DNA of 51,819 bases, from contig NZ_KQ948664.1 in the NCBI RefSeq assembly GCF_001514145.1, forward strand, positions 1,948 through 53,766, given 5' to 3'. The notes beneath the pieces were generated by a model. That model saw only the letters and a list, made by a program, of their open reading frames with translations, searched no databases and was not told the origin of the DNA. Each line of letters begins with the position of its first letter. Position 1 is the first letter of the stretch. Source of the stretch: Streptomyces canus. Its GTDB lineage: Bacteria > Actinomycetota > Actinomycetes > Streptomycetales > Streptomycetaceae. Positions 30,191 to 37,011 of this stretch are shown here, piece after piece. Made by a program: the position numbers and the translations under genes.

Positions 30191-30826
30191 CTACTCGGCC
30201 GCGCCGTACAGGCGATCTCCCGCGTCGCCCAGCCCCGGGACGATGTAGCCGTGCTCGTTGAGGTGGTCGTCGACCGCGGCGGTGACCACCGTGACCGGAG
30301 TGCCCGCCAGCTCGCGCTCCATGATCTCCACGCCCTCCGGGGCGGCCAGCAGGACCACCGCCGTCACATCGTCCGCGCCGCGCTTGATCAGCTCACGGAT
30401 CGCGGCGACAAGCGTGCCACCGGTCGCGAGCATCGGGTCGAGGACGTAGACCTGCCGCCCGGACAGGTCCTCCGGCATGCGCGCGGCGTACGTGGTGGCC
30501 TGCAGCGTCTCCTCGTTGCGGATCATGCCGAGGAAACCCACCTCGGCGGTCGGCAGCAGACGGACCATGCCGTCCAGCATGCCGAGCCCGGCACGGAGGA
30601 TCGGCACCACCAGCGGGCGCGGATACGACAGTTTCACACCGGTCGTGGGGGCGACCGGCGTGCGGATGTCGACCGCCTCGGTGCGCACGTCGCGTGTGGC
30701 CTCGTAGGCGAGCAGGGTGACCAGCTCGTCGGCGAGACGGCGGAAGGTCGCGGAGTCGGTGCGCTGGTCGCGCAACGCGGTGAGTTTGTGGGCGACCAGA
30801 GGGTGGTCGACGACGTGGAGACGCAT
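30191..30826 (-). CDS. upp: Uracil phosphoribosyltransferase
   Basis: A 211-residue enzyme that makes UMP from uracil and PRPP (pyrimidine salvage, cytoplasm). The PRPP-binding loop is VYVLDPMLATGGTLVAAI; the N-terminal MRLHVVDHPLVAHKLTALRD and FLGMIRNEETLQ are diagnostic. The C-terminus ends normally after YIVPGLGDAGDRLYG. ATG 30826 fits the family start; TACTGT lies just upstream, suggesting a leaderless mRNA. It is divergent from a small plus-strand gene. Confidence 0.97.
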   Translation of the reverse strand: MRLHVVDHPLVAHKLTALRDQRTDSATFRRLADELVTLLAYEATRDVRTEAVDIRTPVAPTTGVKLSYPRPLVVPILRAGLGMLDGMVRLLPTAEVGFLGMIRNEETLQATTYAARMPEDLSGRQVYVLDPMLATGGTLVAAIRELIKRGADDVTAVVLLAAPEGVEIMERELAGTPVTVVTAAVDDHLNEHGYIVPGLGDAGDRLYGAAE

Positions 30827-30921
30827 GGCCACAACAGTAGCCGGGTCCACCGCCCCCTCGCGCTGGCGTCAAACCGCCCGACCGGGGGAAAGTGGGAGGG
30901 ACGGACTGGGGTGGTGAACCG

Positions 30922-31104
30922 ATGCCTGACCTGCCTGAGCACGAACCGTCGTCACAGGAGACCGATGCCGAGCGCCGGCGCCGTCGAGCGCAGTTCCTGC
31001 GCGATCTCGCGGAGGCCAGAGAACTGCGCGACCGGGTACAGCCACGCCGGGCGAAGGTGGCCCGGCTGCGACACGCGATGCGTATGCGGACGTTCCGCTG
31101 GTAA
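30922..31104 (+). CDS. Small basic hypothetical protein
   Basis: Sixty residues starting MPDLPEHEPSSQETDAERRR, with a helical Arg/Glu-rich middle (FLRDLAEARELRDRV) and a basic end (MRMRTFRW). The composition suggests a nucleic-acid- or RNA-polymerase-contacting helix, but no family is recognised. Start at 30922 is preferred; an in-frame upstream start at 30892 would add ten residues. Confidence 0.6.
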   Translation: MPDLPEHEPSSQETDAERRRRRAQFLRDLAEARELRDRVQPRRAKVARLRHAMRMRTFRW

Positions 31105-31424
31105 GGAGGATCACACGCGCCGAGCCCGGAGGCGCACCGGCGGCGCACCGACGGCGCGCTGAACAGGTGGCCGTGCGTGGGTCCTTGGGAAAGCCGCGTA
31201 CGATCCCGCTCGTGGCGGCGACGAGTGCGCTGGTGGTCCTTCACCGACGTGCCGACGCACGTGCGATCAAAACCACCGGACACAGGGTGCCGAAGACGTC
31301 CCCTGAACGCCTTGTTTCTGCCACGATTCCGAGTGGGCGGGGCTCGGAGCCGAGCTCTCCCCGCCTACAACCTCCGCCGGGGGGACCCCCAACCGGCACG
31401 CCTATGACCAGTGGGAGAGTCACG
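31105..31424. other. Upstream region of the tadA operon
   Basis: About 320 bp without a supported gene. The frame of the next gene stays open through it, but without coding character. It contains short inverted GC-rich motifs near 31366-31390 (CCGCCGGGGGGACCCCC). The promoter for the deaminase-associated gene should lie here. Confidence 0.4.
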
Positions 31425-31967
31425 GTGTACTTCGCCGCACTGCTCGCGCGCACCGAAGACGGGTGGGAAGCGAGCGACACAGAGCTCGACGATGTGGAGA
31501 CCCTGTCGGATCTGGCCGACCTCGCCCGGGAAGCCGCGGCCGAGGACGACACGGTGCTCGTACTGATCGAGCAGGAAGACGCTTGGTTCGGCGTCGTCCG
31601 CATCGACGGCGAGGAGGATCCTCGCATCTATGTCTCGGACGCCGCCGCCGCTGCCCGCAGCTCGTACGGCGAGATCCTGCTCACCGACGAACTGCTCGGA
31701 AGGGAGCCCGGCGACGACGACCCGGACCTCGACGCCCTCGACCTCGACGGCACCGAGGACGGTGAGGACGAGGACGAGGACGACGACACCCCCGCCGCCG
31801 AGGCGGGCGTCTCCGGAGAGATCGTGCCGCACGGCCCGGTCGGCGACGCCCAGGTCCTCGACGACCTGGGGGTCAGCGAGAAGCAGCTGAAGTCCCTGTC
31901 GGAGGACGCTGTCACCGAGATCGCCGAATCCCTGGGCGCCTCGGAGGTCCTGGAGACCGTCCGCTGA
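31425..31967 (+). CDS. tRNA adenosine deaminase-associated protein
   Basis: A 180-residue acidic protein (VYFAALLARTEDGWEASDTE; TVLVLIEQEDAWFGVVRIDG; YVSDAAAAARSSYGEILLTD), with an Asp/Glu-rich linker and a C-terminal helical part (LDDLGVSEKQLKSLSEDAV). It is consistently placed before tadA in actinobacteria and is named for that; a direct role in tRNA editing is unproved. GTG 31425 has GGGAG 8 nt upstream; the in-frame ATG at 31404 has no clear site. Confidence 0.85.
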   Translation: MYFAALLARTEDGWEASDTELDDVETLSDLADLAREAAAEDDTVLVLIEQEDAWFGVVRIDGEEDPRIYVSDAAAAARSSYGEILLTDELLGREPGDDDPDLDALDLDGTEDGEDEDEDDDTPAAEAGVSGEIVPHGPVGDAQVLDDLGVSEKQLKSLSEDAVTEIAESLGASEVLETVR

Positions 31968-32014
31968 CCGGAACCACAGCGGCAGACCCGGTACGTGACC
32001 GCTGGCGGGCCGCG

Positions 32015-32440
32015 ATGCGGCTCGCCCTGGAGGAGGCCGGCAAGGCGGGCCCGGACGTGCCGGTGGGCGCCGTCGTACTGTCCCCGGACGGTACGACCGT
32101 GCTCGCGGCCGGCCACAACGAACGCGAGGCCGGCGGCGATCCGACCGCGCACGCGGAGATCCTCGCGATCAGGAGGGCGGCGGCGGAGCTCGGCGAGTGG
32201 CGGCTGACCGGCTGCACGCTCGTCGTCACGCTGGAGCCCTGCACGATGTGTGCGGGCGCGATCGTCCAGTCCCGGGTGGACCGGGTGGTCTACGGCGCCC
32301 GGGACGAGAAGGCGGGCGCGGCCGGTTCCCTGTGGGATGTCGTCCGCGACCGGCGCCTCAACCACCGGCCCGAAGTCATCGAAGGTGTCCTCGCGGAGGA
32401 GTGCGCCGGACTCCTCACGGAGTTCTTCCGCGAGCGCTGA
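32015..32440 (+). CDS. tadA: tRNA-specific adenosine deaminase (A34 to inosine)
   Basis: A 141-residue zinc deaminase that makes inosine at the wobble position of tRNA-Arg(ACG). The catalytic HAE is in PTAHAEILAI, and the zinc Cys pair is in EPCTMCAGAIV. The C-terminal RRLNHRPEVIEGVLAEECAG is typical. ATG 32015 gives a slightly short N-terminus. The frame is open back to a CTG at 31964 that overlaps the upstream stop, where relatives have GTG, so the true start may be non-canonical. Confidence 0.93.
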   Translation: MRLALEEAGKAGPDVPVGAVVLSPDGTTVLAAGHNEREAGGDPTAHAEILAIRRAAAELGEWRLTGCTLVVTLEPCTMCAGAIVQSRVDRVVYGARDEKAGAAGSLWDVVRDRRLNHRPEVIEGVLAEECAGLLTEFFRER

Positions 32441-32485
32441 ATTCCGATTTCAAACCACGCCCCACCTTGCTGTAAGGTCTCCCTC

Positions 32486-32570
32486 GGTAGCGTGTCCGAG
32501 CGGCCGAAGGAGCTCGCCTCGAAAGCGAGTGTGGCGCAAGTCACCGAGGGTTCAAATCCCTCCGCTACCG
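32486..32570 (+). tRNA. tRNA-Ser(CGA)
   Basis: An 85-nt class II tRNA: acceptor GGTAGCG (32486-32492) pairs with CGCTACC (32563-32569), discriminator G. The anticodon stem-loop CTCGC-CTCGAAA-GCGAG gives anticodon CGA (reads UCG). A long variable arm and the T-loop GGTTCAAATCC are present. CCA is not encoded. This is a different serine tRNA from the one used as attachment site at 378-10263. Confidence 0.97.
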
Positions 32571-32576
32571 CTTGAG

Positions 32577-32604
32577 AAGGGTCCCGTCGAGAGACGGGGC
32601 CCTT
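32577..32604 (+). terminator. Terminator of tRNA-Ser(CGA)
   Basis: AAGGGTCCCGTC (32577-32588) pairs with GACGGGGCCCTT (32593-32604) across a GAGA loop, one mismatch, 7 bp after the tRNA. Confidence 0.8.
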
Positions 32605-32677
32605 CGTGCGTACTGATCACCCCGGTTACACTCGCGCCCCAGAAGGAACAGACACACCAGAAGCGGGGGAGGCCGCG

Positions 32678-32854
32678 GTGGCGGTGAACGGAAAGAAGAT
32701 CGCCGTCTATGTGCTCGTGGTCTTCGTGCTGTATGTGATCATCACGGACCCGGCCAAGGCAGCCGACTACGTCCAGATAGGGTTCGAGGGCATATCGGAC
32801 GCCGCCCGGGCCGTCGGCGACTTCTTCACCTGGCTGGCCGACGGGGCGCACTGA
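32678..32854 (+). CDS. Small single-helix membrane protein
   Basis: Fifty-eight residues: VAVNGKKIAVYVLVVFVLYV gives one N-terminal membrane helix, followed by an amphipathic soluble end (YVQIGFEGISDAARAVGDFF). The GTG at 32678 has GGGGGAGG 5 nt upstream. It is followed 19 bp later by the Dabb gene, so the two are probably co-transcribed. Function unknown. Confidence 0.75.
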   Translation: MAVNGKKIAVYVLVVFVLYVIITDPAKAADYVQIGFEGISDAARAVGDFFTWLADGAH

Positions 32855-32873
32855 CAGAACCAAGGGAGCGCCC

Positions 32874-33167
32874 ATGATCCGCCACCTCGTCCTCTTCAAG
32901 CTCGACGAGGGCGTCGAGCGCGACGACCCGCGCGTGGTGGCGGGCGTCGAGGCCTTCCGCGCTCTGGAGAGCAAGATCCCCGAGATCCGCTTCTGGGAGC
33001 TGGGCTGGAACCTCAGCGACCGGCCCATCGCCTACGACTTCGCCATCAACTCCGGCTTCGAGGACGCGACCGCGCTGCGGACGTACGTCGAGCACCCGGA
33101 GCACCAGGCGGGCGTTGCGCTGTGGAAGGAGTTCGCCACCTGGGTGATCGCGGACTACGCGTACTGA
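32874..33167 (+). CDS. Dabb-family (stress-responsive A/B barrel) protein
   Basis: Ninety-seven residues with the dimeric alpha/beta-barrel pattern: IRHLVLFKLDEGVERDDPRV; IRFWELGWNLSDRPIAYDFA; TYVEHPEHQAGVALWKEF. The family includes monooxygenases and cyclases of polyketides as well as stress proteins; the substrate is unknown. It precedes the sigma-factor genes and ends in a good terminator. Confidence 0.9.
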   Translation: MIRHLVLFKLDEGVERDDPRVVAGVEAFRALESKIPEIRFWELGWNLSDRPIAYDFAINSGFEDATALRTYVEHPEHQAGVALWKEFATWVIADYAY

Positions 33168-33181
33168 GCCCGAGCGCTCCG

Positions 33182-33214
33182 AAGCCTCCCGCCGGGAACG
33201 GTGGGAGGCTTTTC
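33182..33214 (+). terminator. Rho-independent terminator after the Dabb gene
   Basis: AAGCCTCCC...GGGAGGCTT stem (33182-33211) followed by TTTCT, 15 bp after the Dabb stop. It is the clearest intrinsic terminator in the window. Confidence 0.9.
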
Positions 33215-33351
33215 TGCGTCACCACCCCAACTTGCCCCTTTCAACACGGCGTAACCCAACGTTATGCGGTGCTTGCACACAGTGCACATGTCTTGTGATG
33301 CTATGACCGCTTTTGACGGATGGGTTGATCAACGAAGAGGTGGCGTTGACC

Positions 33352-34170
33352 GTGTCGGCCAGTACCGCGCCTCCCCAGGAGGCCACCCAGGAGGCCGCTC
33401 CACGCAGCCGCGGCGCCGACACCCGGGCGCTCACCCAGGTGCTCTTCGGCCAGTTGAAAGGGCTTCGGCCGGGCACGCCGGAACACAGCCGGGTGCGGAC
33501 GGCGCTCATCGAGGCCAACCTCCCGCTCGTGCGCTACGCGGCCGCCCGCTTCCGCTCCCGCAACGAGCCGATGGAGGACGTGATCCAGGTCGGCACCATC
33601 GGGCTCATCAACGCCATCGACCGCTTCGACCCCGACCGGGGCGTGCAGTTCCCGACCTTCGCGATGCCGACCGTCGTCGGCGAGATCAAGCGGTACTTCC
33701 GCGACAACGTCCGCACGGTCCACGTCCCGCGCCGGCTGCACGAGCTGTGGGTGCAGGTCAACGGCGCGACGGAGGATCTGACCACCGCCTTCGGACGGAC
33801 CCCGACGACCGCCGAGATCGCCGAGCGGCTGCGCATCACCGAGGACGAGGTGCTGTCCTGCATCGAAGCCGGACGGTCGTACCACGCCACCTCGCTCGAG
33901 GCGGCCCAGGAGGGCGACGGACTGCCGGGCCTGCTCGACCGGCTCGGCTACGAGGACCCGGCACTGGACGGCGTGGAGCACCGCGACCTGGTCCGCCATC
34001 TACTGGTCCAACTCCCGGAACGCGAACAGCGAATCCTGCTGCTGCGCTACTACAACAATCTCACCCAGTCGCAAATCAGCGCGGAACTCGGCGTCTCGCA
34101 GATGCACGTTTCGAGGCTACTCGCGCGTAGCTTCCAGCGGCTGCGATCCGCCAATCGGATCGACGCTTAG
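33352..34170 (+). CDS. sigF: RNA polymerase sigma factor, SigB/SigF family
   Basis: A 272-residue stress/development-type sigma factor. Region 2 is seen in EPMEDVIQVGTIGLINAIDR and FPTFAMPTVVGEIKRYFRD, region 3 in TPTTAEIAERLRITEDEVLS, and the region 4 helix-turn-helix in QISAELGVSQMHVSRLLARS. Position after tadA and a Dabb gene and before a second such factor matches sigF of S. coelicolor, needed late in sporulation; the symbol is by synteny. The start is uncertain: GTG 33352 has GAGGTGG 8 nt upstream, while TTG 33313 and GTG 33340 are also in frame. Confidence 0.85.
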   Translation: MSASTAPPQEATQEAAPRSRGADTRALTQVLFGQLKGLRPGTPEHSRVRTALIEANLPLVRYAAARFRSRNEPMEDVIQVGTIGLINAIDRFDPDRGVQFPTFAMPTVVGEIKRYFRDNVRTVHVPRRLHELWVQVNGATEDLTTAFGRTPTTAEIAERLRITEDEVLSCIEAGRSYHATSLEAAQEGDGLPGLLDRLGYEDPALDGVEHRDLVRHLLVQLPEREQRILLLRYYNNLTQSQISAELGVSQMHVSRLLARSFQRLRSANRIDA

Positions 34171-34482
34171 CCGATGCATAAGGGGCGCACGGTCGCACGT
34201 TCCGGAACACCGCAGTTCGCAAGCAGTATCGAGGCGTAACCGGCACGAGCGAATCGCTCACCAGCGCCGTTCCCGACACTTCTGTGCCGAAAGACCGTCA
34301 GACCCCCTTTATCCAGGGCGTATTCGGGTCTCACATGTCGACATGTCACTACAGCGTGTTGCCGACATGTGACATTCTGCGGGAAGCGCGTTTGCCGAGG
34401 CTTCGGCTCCGGTATTCAGGTGAAGGCTGACGTTCCACCCGGGGCGTTCGCCACGACCGTCCCGCGACCCAAAGGGGGTGGC
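34171..34482 (+). promoter_or_regulatory. Promoter region between the two sigma genes, with GACATGT sites
   Basis: A 312-bp gap without a gene. ACATGTCGACATGT (34333-34346) is a perfect 14-bp palindrome, and a further ACATGT follows at 34365-34370 in GCCGACATGTGAC. The regular GACATGT half-sites suggest a dedicated repressor or activator site for the second sigma gene, 140 bp upstream of its ATG. Confidence 0.5.
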
Positions 34483-35376
34483 ATGTCCGCAGATCAGGGC
34501 AGCTCGAAGGTGCTTACGCTCACCAAGAGCGAGGCCGAGCCAGTGCTCGACGACATCACGGCCGTCGAGGCCGCACCGGCCCCGGCCCTCCCGGCTCCCC
34601 CGACGGTGTCCGGAGCCATCGACACCCGCACCCTGTCCCGCTCCCTCTTCCTGCGGCTCGCCGCACTCGACGAGAACAGCCCGGAGCGCGCCTACGTCCG
34701 GGACACCCTCATCGAGCTCAACCTCCCGCTGGTGCGCTACGCGGCGGCCCGCTTCCGCTCGCGCAACGAGCCGATGGAGGACATCGTCCAGGTCGGCACC
34801 ATCGGCCTGATCAAGGCGATCGACCGCTTCGACTGCGAACGCGGCGTGGAGTTCCCGACCTTCGCGATGCCGACCGTCGTCGGCGAGATCAAGCGGTTCT
34901 TCCGCGACACCTCGTGGTCGGTGCGCGTCCCGCGCCGCCTCCAGGAGCTGCGGCTGGCCCTCACCAAGGCCAGCGACGAGCTCTCCCAGAAGCTGGACCG
35001 CTCTCCGACGGTGGCCGAACTCGCCTCCGTCCTGGGCGTGTCCGAGGAGGACGTCGTCGACGGCCTCGCGGTCGGCAACGCCTACACCGCCTCCTCGCTG
35101 GACTCCCCGGCCCCGGAGGACGACGGCGGCGAAGGCTCCCTCGCGGATCGCCTCGGCTACGAGGACACGGCGCTGGAGGGCGTCGAGTACCGGGAGTCCC
35201 TGAAGCCGCTGCTGGCCAAACTCCCACCCCGTGAGCGGCAGATCATCATGCTGCGCTTCTTCGCCAACATGACGCAGTCACAGATCGGCGAGGAGGTCGG
35301 CATCTCCCAGATGCACGTCTCCCGTCTGCTGACCCGCACACTGGCGCAGCTGCGCGAGGGCCTCATCTCGGACTGA
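34483..35376 (+). CDS. sigN: RNA polymerase sigma factor, SigB/SigF family
   Basis: A 297-residue sigma factor with an Ala/Pro-rich N-terminus of ~45 residues, then region 2 (EPMEDIVQVGTIGLIKAIDR; FPTFAMPTVVGEIKRFFRDT) and region 4 (QIGEEVGISQMHVSRLLTRT). It is about 60% identical by eye to the preceding sigma in regions 2 and 4, so the two are a tandem paralogous pair. The place corresponds to sigN in S. coelicolor (synteny-based). ATG 34483 has AAAGGGGG 6 nt upstream; the long in-frame extension to 34369 crosses the promoter region and is rejected. Confidence 0.85.
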   Translation: MSADQGSSKVLTLTKSEAEPVLDDITAVEAAPAPALPAPPTVSGAIDTRTLSRSLFLRLAALDENSPERAYVRDTLIELNLPLVRYAAARFRSRNEPMEDIVQVGTIGLIKAIDRFDCERGVEFPTFAMPTVVGEIKRFFRDTSWSVRVPRRLQELRLALTKASDELSQKLDRSPTVAELASVLGVSEEDVVDGLAVGNAYTASSLDSPAPEDDGGEGSLADRLGYEDTALEGVEYRESLKPLLAKLPPRERQIIMLRFFANMTQSQIGEEVGISQMHVSRLLTRTLAQLREGLISD

Positions 35377-36089
35377 CCTGTGACCTGACCGGGTGCACCC
35401 GAGGGTGCACCCGGTCAGGTCGTGGGGCGCCTATGGGGGTGCCACACCGGGTCCTTGCGCGTCTGCAGGCCGGTGGGGGCCGGTCGCGCAGTTCCCCGCG
35501 GGCAGCTGCGCTGGGCTTGGCGGAGCGCCCTACGGGGGTGCCGGGTCGGGTAGTCGGGCGGCTGCGGGCCGGTGGGGGCTGGTCGCGCAGTTCCTCGCGC
35601 CCCTGGGGAGTTGCAGTCACGGGCGCCACGACGGACCGATCCCCACCCCGCCCACCACAGGAGCTTGGGCCGGTCGCCCTACGGATGTGCCGGGTCGGGT
35701 AGCCGGGCGGGTGCGGGCCGGTGGGGGCTGGTCGCGCAGTTCCCCGCGTCCCTGGGGAGCTGCAGTCACCGGCGCCACGACGGCCCGATCGTCACCTCGC
35801 GCGCCACGACGGACCGTTCGCCGCGTACGGCGCGAAGGGGCCGGGGTGGGGGGTGTCCGCCCGCAGCGGCCGGCGTCCATTATCCAGTACAGCCGAAGCA
35901 ACAGCAACCGCCGGACCGAGGACGGACACCCCCACCCCGGCCCCGACCCACAACACACCCGCACGCGCTACACCAGCCCCCACCGAAGCCGAAACAGGCC
36001 GCCGCAGGCATCCAGGGGCGCGGGGAACTGCGCACAACGCCCGCCCCCACCGAACCCGCACAAGCCCCGCAGGGAACCGCAGGGAACCG
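35377..36089. repeat. Second convergent-gene gap filled with the same dispersed repeats
   Basis: No gene. The A unit (GGCCGGTGGGGGCTGGTCGC, then GCAGTTCCCCGCGCC) occurs three times (about 35467, 35565 and 35715), the B unit once (about 35851-35910) and an inverted A-like unit at the far end (about 36012-36065). Just after the sigma stop, GGTGCACCC... forms a short hairpin (about 35392-35416) likely to terminate it. The arrangement parallels 29766-30190. Confidence 0.75.
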
Positions 36090-36296
36090 CTACTTGAGCG
36101 CCAGCCAGGCCACCGCCGCGACGATCGCCACTGCGACCACCACGCCGATGATGAGGCCGATGCGCGGGCCGCCGCCCGAAGCGGCGGGAGCGGTCTGCTG
36201 CCGGCGGCCCTGCGGGCCCTCGTCGACGAACGCGCGGAACATCTGAGTGCTGCCGGCGGGGTCGTGGTTGCCCTGGGGGACCTGGTTCTCAGCCAT
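36090..36296 (-). CDS. Small tail-anchored membrane protein
   Basis: Sixty-eight residues. The first ~43 are hydrophilic (MAENQVPQGNHDPAGSTQMF), then one C-terminal helix (IGLIIGVVVAVAIVAAVAWL) ends the protein with LK. Tail-anchored topology is inferred. It stands alone and is divergent from the MarR gene. No family recognised. Confidence 0.75.
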   Translation of the reverse strand: MAENQVPQGNHDPAGSTQMFRAFVDEGPQGRRQQTAPAASGGGPRIGLIIGVVVAVAIVAAVAWLALK

Positions 36297-36441
36297 GCCC
36301 AGAGACCCTAGCGAATCCGGGAGCCGGGCCCAAGTGCGGGGCTCAAGGGGGTAGCACAGGCCGCCACCCGCAGGTTTACGTTCGCAATACTTGCCTTTGC
36401 CAAGTTTTTATGCCGCACTCACCCCGTTTAATTTGCCTGTA

Positions 36442-36465
36442 GCAACCAAGCACATCTATGGTTGC
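36442..36465. promoter_or_regulatory. Candidate MarR operator
   Basis: GCAACCA (36442-36448) and TGGTTGC (36459-36465) form a perfect 7-bp inverted repeat with a 10-nt spacer, 27 bp before the MarR start. Related TTGCC/GCAA motifs flank it (CTTGCCTTTGCCAAG at about 36390; AGCAAC at 36470). MarR dimers typically bind such sites to repress their own operon. Confidence 0.6.
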
Positions 36466-36491
36466 CCTAAGCAACGAATACGGGAGGTGTG

Positions 36492-36998
36492 ATGGCCGAG
36501 CAGACGCGCTACGAGGAGCTGATCCGTCAGTTCAGCGCCTTCGGCGCCGTGAAGAGGGAGATCGGACGGATGATGCCGTCCGAGTGCCCCTCCGGTTCCG
36601 CCGCCGTGCTGACCCTGCTCGGGCGCTACGGAGACATGCGCATGAGCAGGCTCTCCGAGCTGCTCGCCGTGGACATGTCCGTGACCAGCCGGCACGTGGC
36701 GCACGTCGCCGCGCGCGGCTGGATCGAACGCTCCCCCGACCCGGCGGACAAGCGCTCACGCATCCTGCGGCTGACGCCGGCCGGCCAGGCGCTCCTGGAC
36801 CAGCTGTCCCGCCGGACCTGCCAGCTGCTCGCCGAACGGCTGAGCGACTGGAGCGACGACGAGGTGACCCAGCTGACCGCGCTGATGGCCCGCCTCCGGG
36901 CGAGTTTCGACGACACGCGCGCCCACGGCCCCGAACCGCGGCCGCCCGTACCCCCCGTACTCGAACAGACAACCCGTACACCCGCGACCACCCAGTAA
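36492..36998 (+). CDS. MarR-family transcriptional regulator
   Basis: A 168-residue winged-helix regulator. The recognition part is MRMSRLSELLAVDMSVTSRH followed by VAHVAARGWIERSPDPADKR, the wing. Normal length with a Pro-rich C-terminal extension of ~20 residues. ATG 36492 has GGGAGG 4 nt upstream. It is followed 13 bp later by the MFS exporter on the same strand, the standard MarR-pump arrangement; it likely senses a toxic small molecule or drug. Confidence 0.9.
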   Translation: MAEQTRYEELIRQFSAFGAVKREIGRMMPSECPSGSAAVLTLLGRYGDMRMSRLSELLAVDMSVTSRHVAHVAARGWIERSPDPADKRSRILRLTPAGQALLDQLSRRTCQLLAERLSDWSDDEVTQLTALMARLRASFDDTRAHGPEPRPPVPPVLEQTTRTPATTQ

Positions 36999-37011
36999 GA
37001 GAAGGAAGCCC

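Noticed and set aside
32486..32604. Use of tRNA-Ser(CGA) as an integration site
   Set aside because: The gene is complete, no second copy of its 3' end was seen in the window, and its neighbours are ordinary core genes.
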